Shown here: positions 11,041-21,500 of the stretch, in pieces | Numbering within the stretch: the stretch's first letter is position 1 | How the letters are laid out: every line of letters starts with the position of its first letter | Origin: Paragonimus skrjabini miyazakii | Lineage: Eukaryota > Platyhelminthes > Trematoda > Plagiorchiida > Troglotrematidae | DNA: 64,000 bases | NCBI GenBank assembly: GCA_014338405.1 | Contig: JTDE01002089.1 | Location: forward strand, 14,993 to 78,992 | Direction: 5' to 3' | The notes under the pieces: generated by a model | Database searches by the model: none | What the model saw: the letters and a program-made list of their open reading frames with translations, nothing else | Told to the model about the DNA's origin: nothing | Translations under genes and position numbers: made by a program

Positions 11041-12107
11041 CTAGAGATGGCGCAGCTTGGCAAAGGCTACGCGTGCCTTTGCTATCCTCGCTGATATCTC
11101 ATAAGCAATATTGTAGACTGACGAGATAGTGCTACCCAAGTATGTGAAACTGTTCACAGTCTCAAGCGGATTACTTGCAATAAAGAAAGTAGTGGTAGAA
11201 ATGCTCCAGTCTTGAAGCAGCACTTTGCAGTTTGAAGGTGCGAAGCGCACACCCATACATACCAGCCCTGTGACCCACCTCGTTCAGCATGGTCTGCATG
11301 TCTTCCCCAGAGTGGCTAAGTAAGACAATTTCATCGCATACTCTATGTCAGTCAACCGAACGCCAGGAACAAACTCAACACCAAGTTCACCGGACTACTC
11401 AAGCGCACCCTCCAGAATGTCATCTATGACAACGTTGAACAAGAAGAGGGAAATCGGGCAACCTTGACGAACACCATCAGAAGTGAGGAACGCCCCAGAT
11501 ACCTGTCCATAAACTCTCACTCTGCTTGCACAGAAAGCATACAGTGATCTCAACAGATTCAAGTATTTATCTGGTACTCCCTTGCAGAGGAGGCAGTTCC
11601 AGAAAGCCATAAGAACAACTGAATCGGAAGCAGTCTTCGGGTCTAAAAACACCACGACTGTCGGCCGTCTATAAGAATATCGATGTTCCAAGATCCGTTG
11701 CAAAGTAAAATGTGATCAACGCACTCACGACCGGATCGGAATCCTGCCTGTTCTTCACGTATCTGGCTTTCTCCAGGCTTAGTGAGCCGACGTAAAATGG
11801 GGCCAGTGAGTAACTTGGACCCGAGTGACACCAAACTGATGCCCCTGTGGTTGTCACATAGACATCGGGCTCTCTTTTTGAAAACGGGAATTACTGTCCA
11901 TAGGCATTGATCACGAGGTAACTCTTGAGTCTCCCAAATTGTCTGGAGGAGTTTTGTCAGCTCTGACATCAGCCTCTCTCCACCATCCTTGAAAAGAGAA
12001 AGAAAGAATTCATCCTGTCCAGGAGCCTTATTACGCTTCAATAATTTAAGCACCAGGTCCACTTCTGCTTCCGACGGAGGGCAGTCTGGAACGCAATAAC
12101 TGATCAC
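11041..12107 (-). pseudogene. RTE-like reverse transcriptase domain, broken
   Basis: Blocks in order on the minus strand are KLLKRNKAPGQDEF, WTVIPVFKKR (RT entry), NHRGISLVSLGSKLL, REEQAGFRSGRECVDHI, VVVFLDPKTASDSV (motif A, aspartate kept), SDGVRQGCPISLFLFNVVID (motif B) and the thumb block SFTYLGSTIS...EISARIAKARVAFAKL. The expected YADD box falls at 11328-11343. One base is missing after the codons for Tyr-Ala, and the second aspartate codon reads as glutamate. Another stop follows GALE. The RT cannot be made from this copy. Confidence 0.82.
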
Positions 12108-12433
12108 TCGGGTCCCGTCGTCTACATGATCTGGTTGAGACCAACTAAAATGTTATTCAAAGTGTTCAGCCCAGCGGTCAAAACGGCGCGATTGATTGGT
12201 GAAAAGTGAACCATCTTATTCACATATGGTCTCACTTACACCGACTCGATGGCCAGTACAACCACGGATCCGAGAAAAAAGCCTCCCGCTATTTCCAGAT
12301 AAAAGGACTTATCCCATCTCTTCCGAATTTTCGACCAAATAGTGCTCACGGTCTTTGCGTAAACTCTCAGTAAGTCTGCGTTTAAATTCTCGATGGTCCC
12401 CACCACTTTCAGAACGACGCTTGTTCATGAGGT

Positions 12434-13542
12434 TTATCGATGTGACAGAGATCCAGTTCTGCCGCAAGTGAACAGCTTCTTCGGAGCATACTTCTTCACA
12501 GCGTGCTTCATAGCTGCGGCAATCTGTTCCCAGTGTTCGCTAGGATCACTCACCTGACTCGAACTGGGCAACTTCTTCACCAACACCTTTTGGTAAGCGT
12601 TCTTTATATCCTCATCGCTCGAATACCAGTTAAGTACCTTGCATTTACGAGCGTAGGTTCCCTGGACAAATGATAAAACAAAACGGGCACGCACAACAGC
12701 ATGGTGCGAGTCCAGGTGGTTGCTACAAAAGGCACGACAGTCCTTAACAGAGTGGCGCCACCTGTAACTAACTACTATATGATCCAACTGTGTCCACGGT
12801 TGGGAGGCACACAGAGGTCTCCAAGTATCACAGTGATTTTTCTGCGTTGGAATGCCGTGCTCGAAATATACAGACCACAGGATGCGAACAGTTGCAGCAA
12901 TCTTTCGCCATTGTCACTGTGTTGTGCTCGAACACCAAACATATCTCCCAGCCGTTTCTCATCCGGAGAAAGACGACCAAGCAGAGCAATGAATTCGCCC
13001 GCTATTATGATGATGTCTGAATGTTTAGTTTGCCTCAGAAGGTCAATGAGAGCGTCATAGAACGTATCCTTGGTAGCATCCGAACAGCTGTCCGTCGGAA
13101 CGTACGCCGATATAATGAATACACAACGCCTTTCTGATTTACGTCGACAGACTTCAACCGACGTATTGAGTCTGACAGCGCACAAGCGACTGTTCGCTTG
13201 GATTTAATCGAACCAGCATTGCTCTGCTCTGGAACTCAGTCCGATTCCCACTCCTGCCTGATCGCGAGATTCAGCTTCGGCGTCACCAGAAACCCTGAGA
13301 CAGAGGCACTTGGATCGACAGTTATCTAGAGGTGAGCTCAAGTGGATAACCGTGTTAGAAACGTAGACTCGCGTCTCCGACACACAGCACACATCAAGCT
13401 CCAGACTTGAGAGAGTACTTGCCAGAGAAGCTTGATGACCAGCTTGTCGGAGAGTGCGGACATTGAAGGCGCCAATGTTTACCAGTTGTCTTGGCCTCAG
13501 AAAACAATTACCGCCCGAAGGCACATGGAACGCAAAAGTCAT
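12434..13542 (-). pseudogene. RTE-like apurinic-type endonuclease domain, broken
   Basis: Minus-strand blocks in order are NIGAFNVRTLRQAGHQASLA, LDVCCVSETRV (catalytic SET/E motif), AGVGIGLSSRAE, RRCVFIISAYVPT (AYxP motif), IIIIAGEFIALLGRL (usually GDFNA, here AGEFI), HSDNGERLLQLFASCGLYIS and IDHIVVSYRWR-like DHIVVSYRWR, then SHHAVV (usually SDHALV). At least one frameshift, near 13190, divides it. The domain nicks the target DNA in active elements. Changes at the GDFN and SDH boxes suggest loss of activity. Confidence 0.8.
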
Positions 13543-14241
13543 GGGAAGTAAAACAGTAGGAGGAATTTGTGTTAGATGAATAATCTCACTGTCGGGAGAA
13601 CGGTAACTTTTGATACTTCTTTATCGTTTATGCCGCGGAAGGGTGTTGACGTGAAAGATCCCACTGCGAGTCTCTGACTAAAAAGTCTGACCTGCGAGAC
13701 AAAAGGATACAGGGTTTTCTTGGGGAACCCTACCCGGAGCCAATGACTCACTTGGCAGAGAGGGGTTTGCTTAGCCTTAGGGCGCAGTGAATAAGACATT
13801 GATGTCTGATTTTGAGCACTGTTGAGCGTAGTGGATGTATTCAAAACTACATCAGGCTTTTTAGCGATACCGGATATTTTCCGACCATATTGGATAGTAC
13901 GCTGGCGGTCACGGTCAACCGTTGGGCGATCGGAATGCTCTTTGTTTGAGGGCACCTTTACCAACCCCCTTCTTCCTGATACGGAAGACAGCAGTGCCGC
14001 AACTATGGAAATAGTTCTGCTGTATGCTCATAGGATCGTGCCTCACTACCTAAGCAGTTCTACGCGGTCAGTAGTGTGACATACAATCCTATGAGTGTAA
14101 CTGCCTTTTGTCTGTCTGCTCTGACTTGGTCTGTCTGACAAGGTTGCACCTGGAAGGACCTGAGTCCTAGTCAGCATAGCCCGCCGGATCGAAACAGAAC
14201 ACAAGCCCGAACACCTCGTCAAGGTAGCAGCATAGGTCGGG
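13543..14241 (-). other. RTE-like 5' leader with strong hairpin
   Basis: About 700 bases upstream of the endonuclease. A 130-codon minus-strand frame (13964-13572) has no recognised domain and may be a decayed leader protein or the N-terminal extension of the polyprotein. A long inverted repeat lies inside: ctcataggat (14027-14036) pairs with atcctatgag (14086-14095), with an inner cactac (14044-14049) and gtagtg (14071-14076). The minus-strand transcript could form this hairpin near its 5' end. Confidence 0.5.
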
Positions 14242-14247
14242 AGTTAC
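14242..14247 (+). repeat. Probable target-site duplication, right copy (agttac)
   Basis: Right-hand copy of the hexamer agttac; see 10398-10403. It lies at the point where the Penelope RT frame resumes. Confidence 0.55.
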
Positions 14248-15640
14248 TTTACCGCTGCACGTACAACGTTCAGTTTAAGTTCTCCGACAAGCTATACCAT
14301 CACATGGACGGAATAGCTATGGGGTCGCCACTAAGCCCATTGTTAGCTGATACCTTTATGGCAAAGCAATAGTGTAGTTCATTAGCTGGTCAAATGAAAT
14401 CAGTCACCCTTTACAAGCGGTATGTAGACGATATCATCTGTGTGGCAGATAAATCTAAAAGCCTCAGTGAAATACTTAGTCATTTCAACTCTGTGCATAT
14501 GATTATCCAGTTTACCCTAGAACCCGAATCACCATCAGGTATAGCGTTCCTAGACGTGCTCATGTCTCTTCACGAGGATGGCACGATACAACGGAAGGTT
14601 TATCGTAAGGCAACTTTGACGGGTCAGTATACAAACTTCAATAGTTTTTTACCACTAAGGCAAAAGAGAAACCTAATCCGATGTCTGATAGCCAGGGCCA
14701 TGAAAATATGCTCGAGCGACAATATTGAAGAGGAAAGACAGTTTATATTTAATACACTCGTTGAAAATGGCTATCCGGAGCAGTTTATTCATAAAAGTAG
14801 GCTAATAAGCTCTAAGATAGACAAACCGTAGACAAAAAGTCTGTTTATTTTTCCTTGCCCTTCAGGGGTGATGATGTCGCTGAAACCGTAACCAAGAAGC
14901 TTAATGTAGCAATCGATAAAAATACTTCGCAGCTCAACTACGCGTTCAGTTTACCTCCACACCAGTTTTGCGCTCTCAGTTGAAAGATATATTGCCTGTT
15001 TATGCCGCCTCTTTTTGTGTTTACCGTTTCGTTTGTTCCTATGTAACAAGCTGCACAGGCCGCACAACACGGCGATTATCCGAATGCATTCGGGAGCGCC
15101 AGTCGGTGTGGTTGACGCGAGGATCGATAAGACCCTGTTCGTCTGCGGTCGCCACGCTTTTGATCGAGTCAAACCACCTGATCAATCGGACTGATTCGTT
15201 CAAGCCAATCTACCGAATGTGTGGGATACAATCGAAACAGGTCAAAGGTCGTATACTGTCAATTGTAGAAGCCATTACAATTTGCCCATACTCACCACCA
15301 TTATGCGCTCCAAAACAACTGAGACGATCGAATTCGATCGAATAGTCCACCCCTGTGCACGAAGAAGCGCTTTGGTCAGCCCCTGCGACTGCCCTGGCCC
15401 AACATCTATATGGTGACACATCAAAATGTTACGGTTCCGGTTACGTTGTCATTGTCACATAATTTTATTGAAACTCTGTCTTCAATTGTCACTATTACGT
15501 GGTTGACCTCACTTAAACTCACAATTTGTTTCTTCATTTCACCTTGAAAAAACTGCTTCACATAAACGTTTTTTATTTGACCTGATCATGAATAGTCGAA
15601 TACGAGCCTATTTGCCACATTGTGTTTAGAAAGTCATCCA
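14242..15640 (+). mobile_element. Penelope-like element, 3' half: RT, GIY-YIG endonuclease and 3' UTR
   Basis: Continues the copy that starts at 9340. The first block is LLYRCTYNVQFKFSDKLY, then DGIAMGSPLSPLLADTFMAK with a TAG stop at 14370-14372. The catalytic box YVDD is at 14421-14432, both aspartates present, followed by IAFLDVLMS, RKVYRKATLTGQYTNF and ENGYPEQFIHK. A stop and frame change at about 14829 precede LPFRGDDVAE. The GIY-YIG domain starts near 15010 (VYRFVC), with GRTTRRLSE at 15058. Cys and Tyr are exchanged at two motif positions (TAT at 15040, TGC at 15052). The C-terminal block CGIQSKQVKGRILSIVEA follows. The 3' untranslated part after 15410 resembles that of the copy at 20930-21500. 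Confidence 0.85.
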
Positions 15641-15832
15641 CTTATCGTTTATAAACCCTACATCCAAGATTAGCTTCTGTCAGCTAGACATTTTAATGTT
15701 TCGCCATGAAAATGTGAGCCAACAGCTGCCCAACTGTGTATCTCATTGCCACACTTTCTGTTTAACAATAGAGTTCATCACTGATTTCAATTTGTATTTT
15801 ACGAGTGTAAAATTACACCAATTATTTCACTT

Positions 15833-16422
15833 NNNNNNNNNNNNNNNNNNNNNNNNNNNNNNNNNNNNNNNNNNNNNNNNNNNNNNNNNNNNNNNNNNNN
15901 NNNNNNNNNNNNNNNNNNNNNNNNNNNNNNNNNNNNNNNNNNNNNNNNNNNNNNNNNNNNNNNNNNNNNNNNNNNNNNNNNNNNNNNNNNNNNNNNNNNN
16001 NNNNNNNNNNNNNNNNNNNNNNNNNNNNNNNNNNNNNNNNNNNNNNNNNNNNNNNNNNNNNNNNNNNNNNNNNNNNNNNNNNNNNNNNNNNNNNNNNNNN
16101 NNNNNNNNNNNNNNNNNNNNNNNNNNNNNNNNNNNNNNNNNNNNNNNNNNNNNNNNNNNNNNNNNNNNNNNNNNNNNNNNNNNNNNNNNNNNNNNNNNNN
16201 NNNNNNNNNNNNNNNNNNNNNNNNNNNNNNNNNNNNNNNNNNNNNNNNNNNNNNNNNNNNNNNNNNNNNNNNNNNNNNNNNNNNNNNNNNNNNNNNNNNN
16301 NNNNNNNNNNNNNNNNNNNNNNNNNNNNNNNNNNNNNNNNNNNNNNNNNNNNNNNNNNNNNNNNNNNNNNNNNNNNNNNNNNNNNNNNNNNNNNNNNNNN
16401 NNNNNNNNNNNNNNNNNNNNNN
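15833..16422. other. Assembly gap, 590 N
   Basis: A run of 590 undetermined bases. The sequence right after it starts with a short AT dinucleotide repeat (16423-16434), which may be why assembly failed here. Apparent open frames across the Ns are meaningless. Confidence 0.98.
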
Positions 16423-16569
16423 ATATATATATATGAATGATACGCTCATTTTCTGTCCAAACACCCTCATACGTGCCCTGTAGACTGTGATTTGACAATG
16501 TTCATTTGATGGGTCCAAGTAAGTACGATAGCTTTTTGATCGACGAGAGGTATGACCAGTTGCAAATAT

Positions 16570-17180
16570 CATGATTAGGTCAACGAGGTCTCTTCACCTT
16601 GCGAACTTCAGTTAAACCGTAACATGTTCATGCAGGATGGCTATCCAATGTGTTTTATTCAGAAGACGATGAAGACAGTAGAGTTAAAACCTGAGCTACC
16701 CGTTGTAAATAAGAAATTTGCACTCGTTAGTCTTAATTTCAAAGAAGACCCTATAACCAAGGTTATCTCATGTAAGTTCAGAAAGCCAGTCGTAACAACC
16801 AACTTTGAAGCTCCTTCGTATTTGACCTGCCACTCGACACCCATTATCCTGTCACACCTCTTAGACAAAATTCTCTATTCTACAGCCATCAGTTTTGTTT
16901 ACTCATTTGTTTGGTGGTGCTGAATATTCTACATTGGTCATACTACAAGAGTAAGTGGACACTACCCTACGTGATTGAACGCTCTCAAGTGCGACTATTG
17001 CTCATTTGATCGATTCTAACCATGCTAACAGTACAACAGATGCCTTTCAGAATGTTCAACGAGTGCCAAGAATTCGACTTGCTGTAGACATTATTTTTTG
17101 ATTGCGCAACCGTGATCTCTATCCTTGAAAGAAAGTCATGTGGACACAACTTCCCGTGTCTAATATTCAGTCAAACTCAC
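16570..17180 (+). mobile_element. Penelope-like element remnant (RT end and GIY-YIG)
   Basis: The frame 16624-16923 reads QDGYPMCFIQK (NGYP block) and VSLNFKEDPITKVISCKF (FRGD-type linker), ending in SFVYSFVWWC, the start of the GIY-YIG domain. Beyond its stop, FYIGHTTRVSGHYP keeps the YIG/HT core, and SATIAHLIDSNHAN matches the SAIATHLI-SNH block of the endonuclease. The RT core is missing, either truncated or lost in the gap immediately upstream. Stops in the endonuclease part make it non-functional. Confidence 0.75.
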
Positions 17181-17632
17181 AGTTTGCAACAGTGATCTCA
17201 CAGCTTATATTCTGGACTGCCTGATTTTTCTACTCATCCTGGTTACTGTTTTCATATTAATTGTGTTGAAGTTAGCCTGATGATCAAACCCAGGGAATAA
17301 GTCTTGTGTGCCACTTTGTCATTCTCAAAACCGTAGCGTATAGAAAGTGTGGTTGCAGCGGTCGAACTTCAAGAAAGGGATTTGTCTTTTTCGACTCACA
17401 ATCCTTTCGGTTCTGTCATATAATATATTCTTCTTATCCTGTTTGTATGGTCTATCGTATTGAGTGCAGCAGTTTCATCACCCTTATTTGAGGTTAAATA
17501 AATTAAAACATTCCTGTTCAATACATTGTGTTTTTGAGTATTGTTTAGGGGATTTTCTATCAATTTTTCAACTCATTAAAAAAAAGTTTGCCTTTGAACA
17601 GCGACGATAATTATTAACTTTCTCTGTCAGAG
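17181..17632. other. No recognised gene
   Basis: Short open frames only; no motif or repeat recognised. Confidence 0.35.
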
Positions 17633-17905
17633 TAATCCTGATGTATCAACTAGTGGCTTGCAGAAATTTGTCAATCCAAAAGAGAAGAAATGTGCTGGAA
17701 GTCATGAACGCTACTTTAGACAGTAGTGCTTCTCCGTCAGCTGTGCTACTGCCTCGTTTGTTGACAGCTGTCATTAGACTGAACTGCCCGACTGTCTGCG
17801 TTGAATTAAACCCCAAACAGGACACTGTGTGTATATGGCGGTTCCCCCTTTTCGTCACTGCCTTATCGAAGTGTATTTCGAGATGGTCCAGCTACAAATT
17901 CGTGG
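17633..17905 (+). other. Splice-bounded open stretch, candidate exon
   Basis: A pyrimidine-rich acceptor (actttctctgtcag, ending at 17632) precedes this stretch and a near-consensus donor GTAAGA follows at about 17906. One frame is open throughout and reads MYQLVACRNLSIQKRRNVLE, SAVLLPRLLTAVIRLNCP, VCVELNPKQDTVCIWRFPLF. A second frame, open for the first 95 bases, ends in KEKKCAGSHERYFRQ before a stop and could instead be a terminal exon. I recognise neither product. No other exon of such a gene was found nearby. Confidence 0.33.
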
Positions 17906-20300
17906 GTAAGAAACAGCTGTTGGAAAACTTAATCAATAAATCTTAGTCAAATCAATCATTTACGGCTCAACAAAAAAATTATAATCGTCTTTTTCAGGTC
18001 AACGGATTCCGTTTCTGTAGAGAACGTGTGAAGTATAACAAAAGTCGATAGACGTTCAAATCAGAGTTCATGTCATCAGTTAAAATTAGGAAAATGCTTT
18101 CATCTCACAGACTTCATGAATCAGGAAAACAAAACTAGGCCAGTAGAATTTTGCACAGCTTGCAGAAAAATAATTCTAAAGTTTCAGTTCGTTCATGAAA
18201 TTTAACAGAGTGCAAACAAAAAAAACAGATTGAACTACATCTCGTATAGCCATATTTATTACGTACATTTGGTTGTCTTGGTCAGCATTCTTTTCACGCT
18301 GATAGTTTCCAGTCATAGCAAAAGTAGGAGCTTTGTTTATTTGCCGTTTGTAATGAAGATTCATTTCTTTAAACAAACTTTTATCCATGTGCTCAATCCT
18401 AAGAATATTTTTGATTTAGTTTGGTAGATCAACCAGTACTGTCGTGTAGCGTTAACCCTCAAGTATTGTTAATGGGGCAACAAACACATTTAGTTAAACG
18501 TTTAGTATTCATCTAAAATTCTAAGTCTGTCCCGTTTTGGATACAGATTATATTCAACCTTTACAGAGCGGTATGGATTAGGATACGTACTAAACTTAGG
18601 GTGAACGAAACTTGAGACTAATGCCAGTAAATCTATCTCAATTTGTAGGCTACGATTAACTGTTGATGGTTTTTGATTTATATTGACTGCTTCCTCCATT
18701 ATTCACCAGTATTCAAAAGCATGACGTAGAAGACCGAAGAAAAATGGGGATTTCTATCTTGGTGTCATCACCTGAAATCAACTTCATTATAGCTTCTAAG
18801 AGTTTAGGTTTCATAATTCAAGCGTGTATACCAAGAGGTTATTGGGGCAATGGTGAGCAAGCAGGCTTCCGAATCACGTGATCTGGGGTACAACCCTTTA
18901 TTTGATCAAGATGTAAATTGCCGATAATTCTGGCTATATCAAGTCGCACCACTTCCGTTTAACAGTGGGCCAATCGAAAAGTCCAGTTGAATGTGAAACT
19001 GTGATCAAATATAGGTGGTTTTTCTCTTGTAATAAGTCATTTAGAAATCTTCATAAAAATCTATTACACCGGAACCTCTCGTATTGATGAGTACCATGAA
19101 GCAGCTACCCTACGGTGAGTCTCGTATATCACCTTATTTTAAAATAATGGCTTTTACAGTTTTTATCGCACTGGTGACCACTATGAAGACAGAATTAAAA
19201 TAACACGTGAAAGGGAAAAAGTGTAAAGAGCAGAGGTTCTACAAATCATTTAGTGATGTTAATTGTTTACTTCGAAGTTGCTTTTACAATGACCAGCTCT
19301 CGCTAGGAACTTCATGGATTCACGAAAGCATTAAACACCCGTGTACACTTTATGTACTAACAACATTTTGTGAATCGATAAAAGTAGTGTTACTTTTGTT
19401 GTATGAGAATGTTATGACTTATACAATTGTTGATTGTCAGTTAAATATCCTAACACTGACCATCTTTTTGGTATGATCGTTTTCACACGTTCCGAAGGTT
19501 GCCCACCATAAGGAGGTTTTAATGTAGTTTAAATCCAGAATGAGCCTTCTCGGTCTCCAATTAATAGCTTTTTGCTTTTTCAATAAACTTTCTAACACAA
19601 TTTATTACATTCAATATTGTTTAGCTGGTCTATTCTAGCTGTTCCCATTTGTGGTCTGTTCCTGCTACAAGTACAACTTTCCTATGACTTGTGGATTAAA
19701 TTTATTTGTCGCAGGTTTTGTTAAATGAAATAACGACCTCAACTTGTTTATTTGTAATCAGACTTTCTTCATTTTCATATGCGTCGTTTGATTATTTGTA
19801 CTTTTGTATCCTGAAGAGGCTTTCTTTTATTAAGCATTTGAATATACTTTCATAACTGTCAACAAGTAAACGCGATTGAATTCAAAAGAAAGTTTTTGGT
19901 TGGTACACGAGTAGACCTGATTCAACTCTTCAAACCAGAGAGTCGAAATTACACGGGTTGAAATACAGAAAATAATTCTATAACTGAATTATTTAGATGG
20001 TGTCCAGTTATGTGATAACGGTGAAGGACTTCAAACAATATTCATATCTGTTGCGTAGTTTATCCTGTACCAAACAGTCAGCATTCTTTAATTGAGAACC
20101 GATTGAAATGCAAACTTATGTCAAGCATGATCACTACTGTTCTTCCGGTTGAACCTTGTGGGTACGATCTCGATTTCATCTAGCTGCTTTCACCCATATT
20201 ATCACATACTCACTGGTCTTTAGTTTAGGTTAAGAAGCGACTTTTGCCCACCTTTCATGCCATCCTCTACTAGAGATAAAATTTAAAATTCACATCTCAG

Positions 20301-20306
<6 letters not shown>
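17906..20306. other. No recognised gene
   Basis: AT-rich sequence. Short frames (plus 18230-18427, plus 19207-19476, minus 18176-18388) show no recognisable motif. A tRNA-like trace at 18845-18900 is too weak to call. Confidence 0.35.

Positions 20307-20331
<25 letters not shown>
20307..20331. repeat. AT dinucleotide microsatellite
   Basis: About twelve tandem AT units. Confidence 0.95.
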
Positions 20332-20929
20332 AGGTCAAACGCTGAAAGTATGTGCTTTCCACCCAATGATGGGGATTTCTGAGGTGCACTATGGAGTTGT
20401 GTGAAGCACAGTTTTATACAGAGTTCTTAAGAACTCGCAAGCGCATCATATTGTGTCTGCATGTCATGCGAATAGCAAATCCAAGAGCAGTCCAGACCTT
20501 ATTGTGCTTCACCAAATAGATGGTGACCAACTACAAAGTGAATTGGAATGTGAGGAGGATTCAATAGCATTCGCGATGGTTAGCTAATTCAACGATGTTT
20601 AGTTGTGTATGTTTGACAAAAGAGACAAATGTTCACTAAATAAGCAGTAAATTGCCGGTAACAAGTAGACAAACAATTCAGTTAGCAAGTTGCAAACGGT
20701 TAAAAATCCCCAGAATGGTCATCAGAAAGAAAACAGTGTAGAGAACAAAGTTTTCTTCCGCTATTAATCGTCAGGCCAAACATGACTTTTATATGAAACA
20801 GTTTTGTCAGGGCGAGGTAAACAAATAACAACTTTAAAAGAGGTCAACCACGTCATAGATACAAATGGAGAAAACGTTTTGCTGGGAGTAAGTCAAAGAA
20901 AACGTAACTGGAACCAAGACAGTTTGATC
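20332..20929. other. No recognised gene
   Basis: No motif seen. It may include decayed upstream sequence of the Penelope-like copy that follows. Confidence 0.3.
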
Positions 20930-21500
20930 GGTCGTCGTGTACATTCATTTACTAGCTTCCGTGAGATTAGTTACGTGGGTCGCACAACCAAACGCTTATC
21001 TGAACGTATCTATGAACATACTCTAGGTTGCATCAGTGATGGAACCATAAATGCAATTCCTAATACAACTGTCGATTCGAGTCATACCATCAAACCGGCC
21101 TTCACGTGTCGTCTGATTCACGGAGTTAAACGCATTAAATCAAAAATCGTGGAATGTCGAATTATGGACACAACTTAGACGATCGGAATTCGATTGAATA
21201 ATCCACTCTTATGCACAAAGAAGAGCTTCCTTTAGCCCCTGCGACTGTCTGGTCCCAACCTTCACAAGATGACAGATGAAAGTACCGCAATTCCAGTTGC
21301 GTTATCATTTTGACTTCATTTTATTAGTGTTGTCTCCATTTATATCTATGACGTGGTTAACCACCTTTAAAAGTGCTATCCGTTTTTTCTCATTCCACAC
21401 TAACAAAACCGTTTCACATAAACGTTTTTATTTGGTCCCAACACGAATAACCGAAAATCACCCTGTTCACTATACCGTTTTTTTAATTCAGTATGCATTC
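20930..21500 (+). mobile_element. Penelope-like GIY-YIG end and 3' UTR
   Basis: The frame 20804-21178 contains VHSFTSFREISYVGRTTKRL followed by SERIYEH, the GIY-YIG core with its YVG box and arginine-rich helix. VDSSHTIK and VECRIMDTT follow, and after a stop IGIRLNNPLLCTKKSF, the usual C-terminal cysteine block. Downstream of the coding end about 230 bases match the 3' part of the copy at 14242-15640: gcgactg, a conserved ttcacataaacgttttttattt-like block, and an AT-rich stretch. The RT is absent. This copy shares the family of the nested element and of the 8955 fragment. Confidence 0.78.

Larger units (their letters stand above)
10404..14241 (-). mobile_element. Near full-length RTE-like non-LTR retrotransposon, inserted in a Penelope-like element
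   Basis: On the minus strand the order is: leader (14241-13543), apurinic-type endonuclease (13542-12434), RT (12107-11041), C-terminal region (10920-10640), then a 3' tail ending in a TCA-type trinucleotide repeat next to agttac. Total length is about 3.84 kb. The domain order, absence of LTRs and trinucleotide tail fit the RTE clade. The coding region is split by several frameshifts and stops, including one in the catalytic box. It interrupts a plus-strand Penelope-like copy, so it is the younger of the two. A divergent copy of its 3' tail lies at 831-1075. Confidence 0.8.

Noticed and set aside
12701..13060. Plus-strand 119-codon frame
   Set aside because: Shadow of the minus-strand RTE-like endonuclease.
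15696..16572. Open frames of 220-257 codons
   Set aside because: They span the run of Ns; nearly all residues are undetermined.
18845..18900. tRNA-like stretch (tggtgagcaagc ... gggtacaaccc)
   Set aside because: A- and B-box-like bases only; no acceptor or anticodon stem could be formed.
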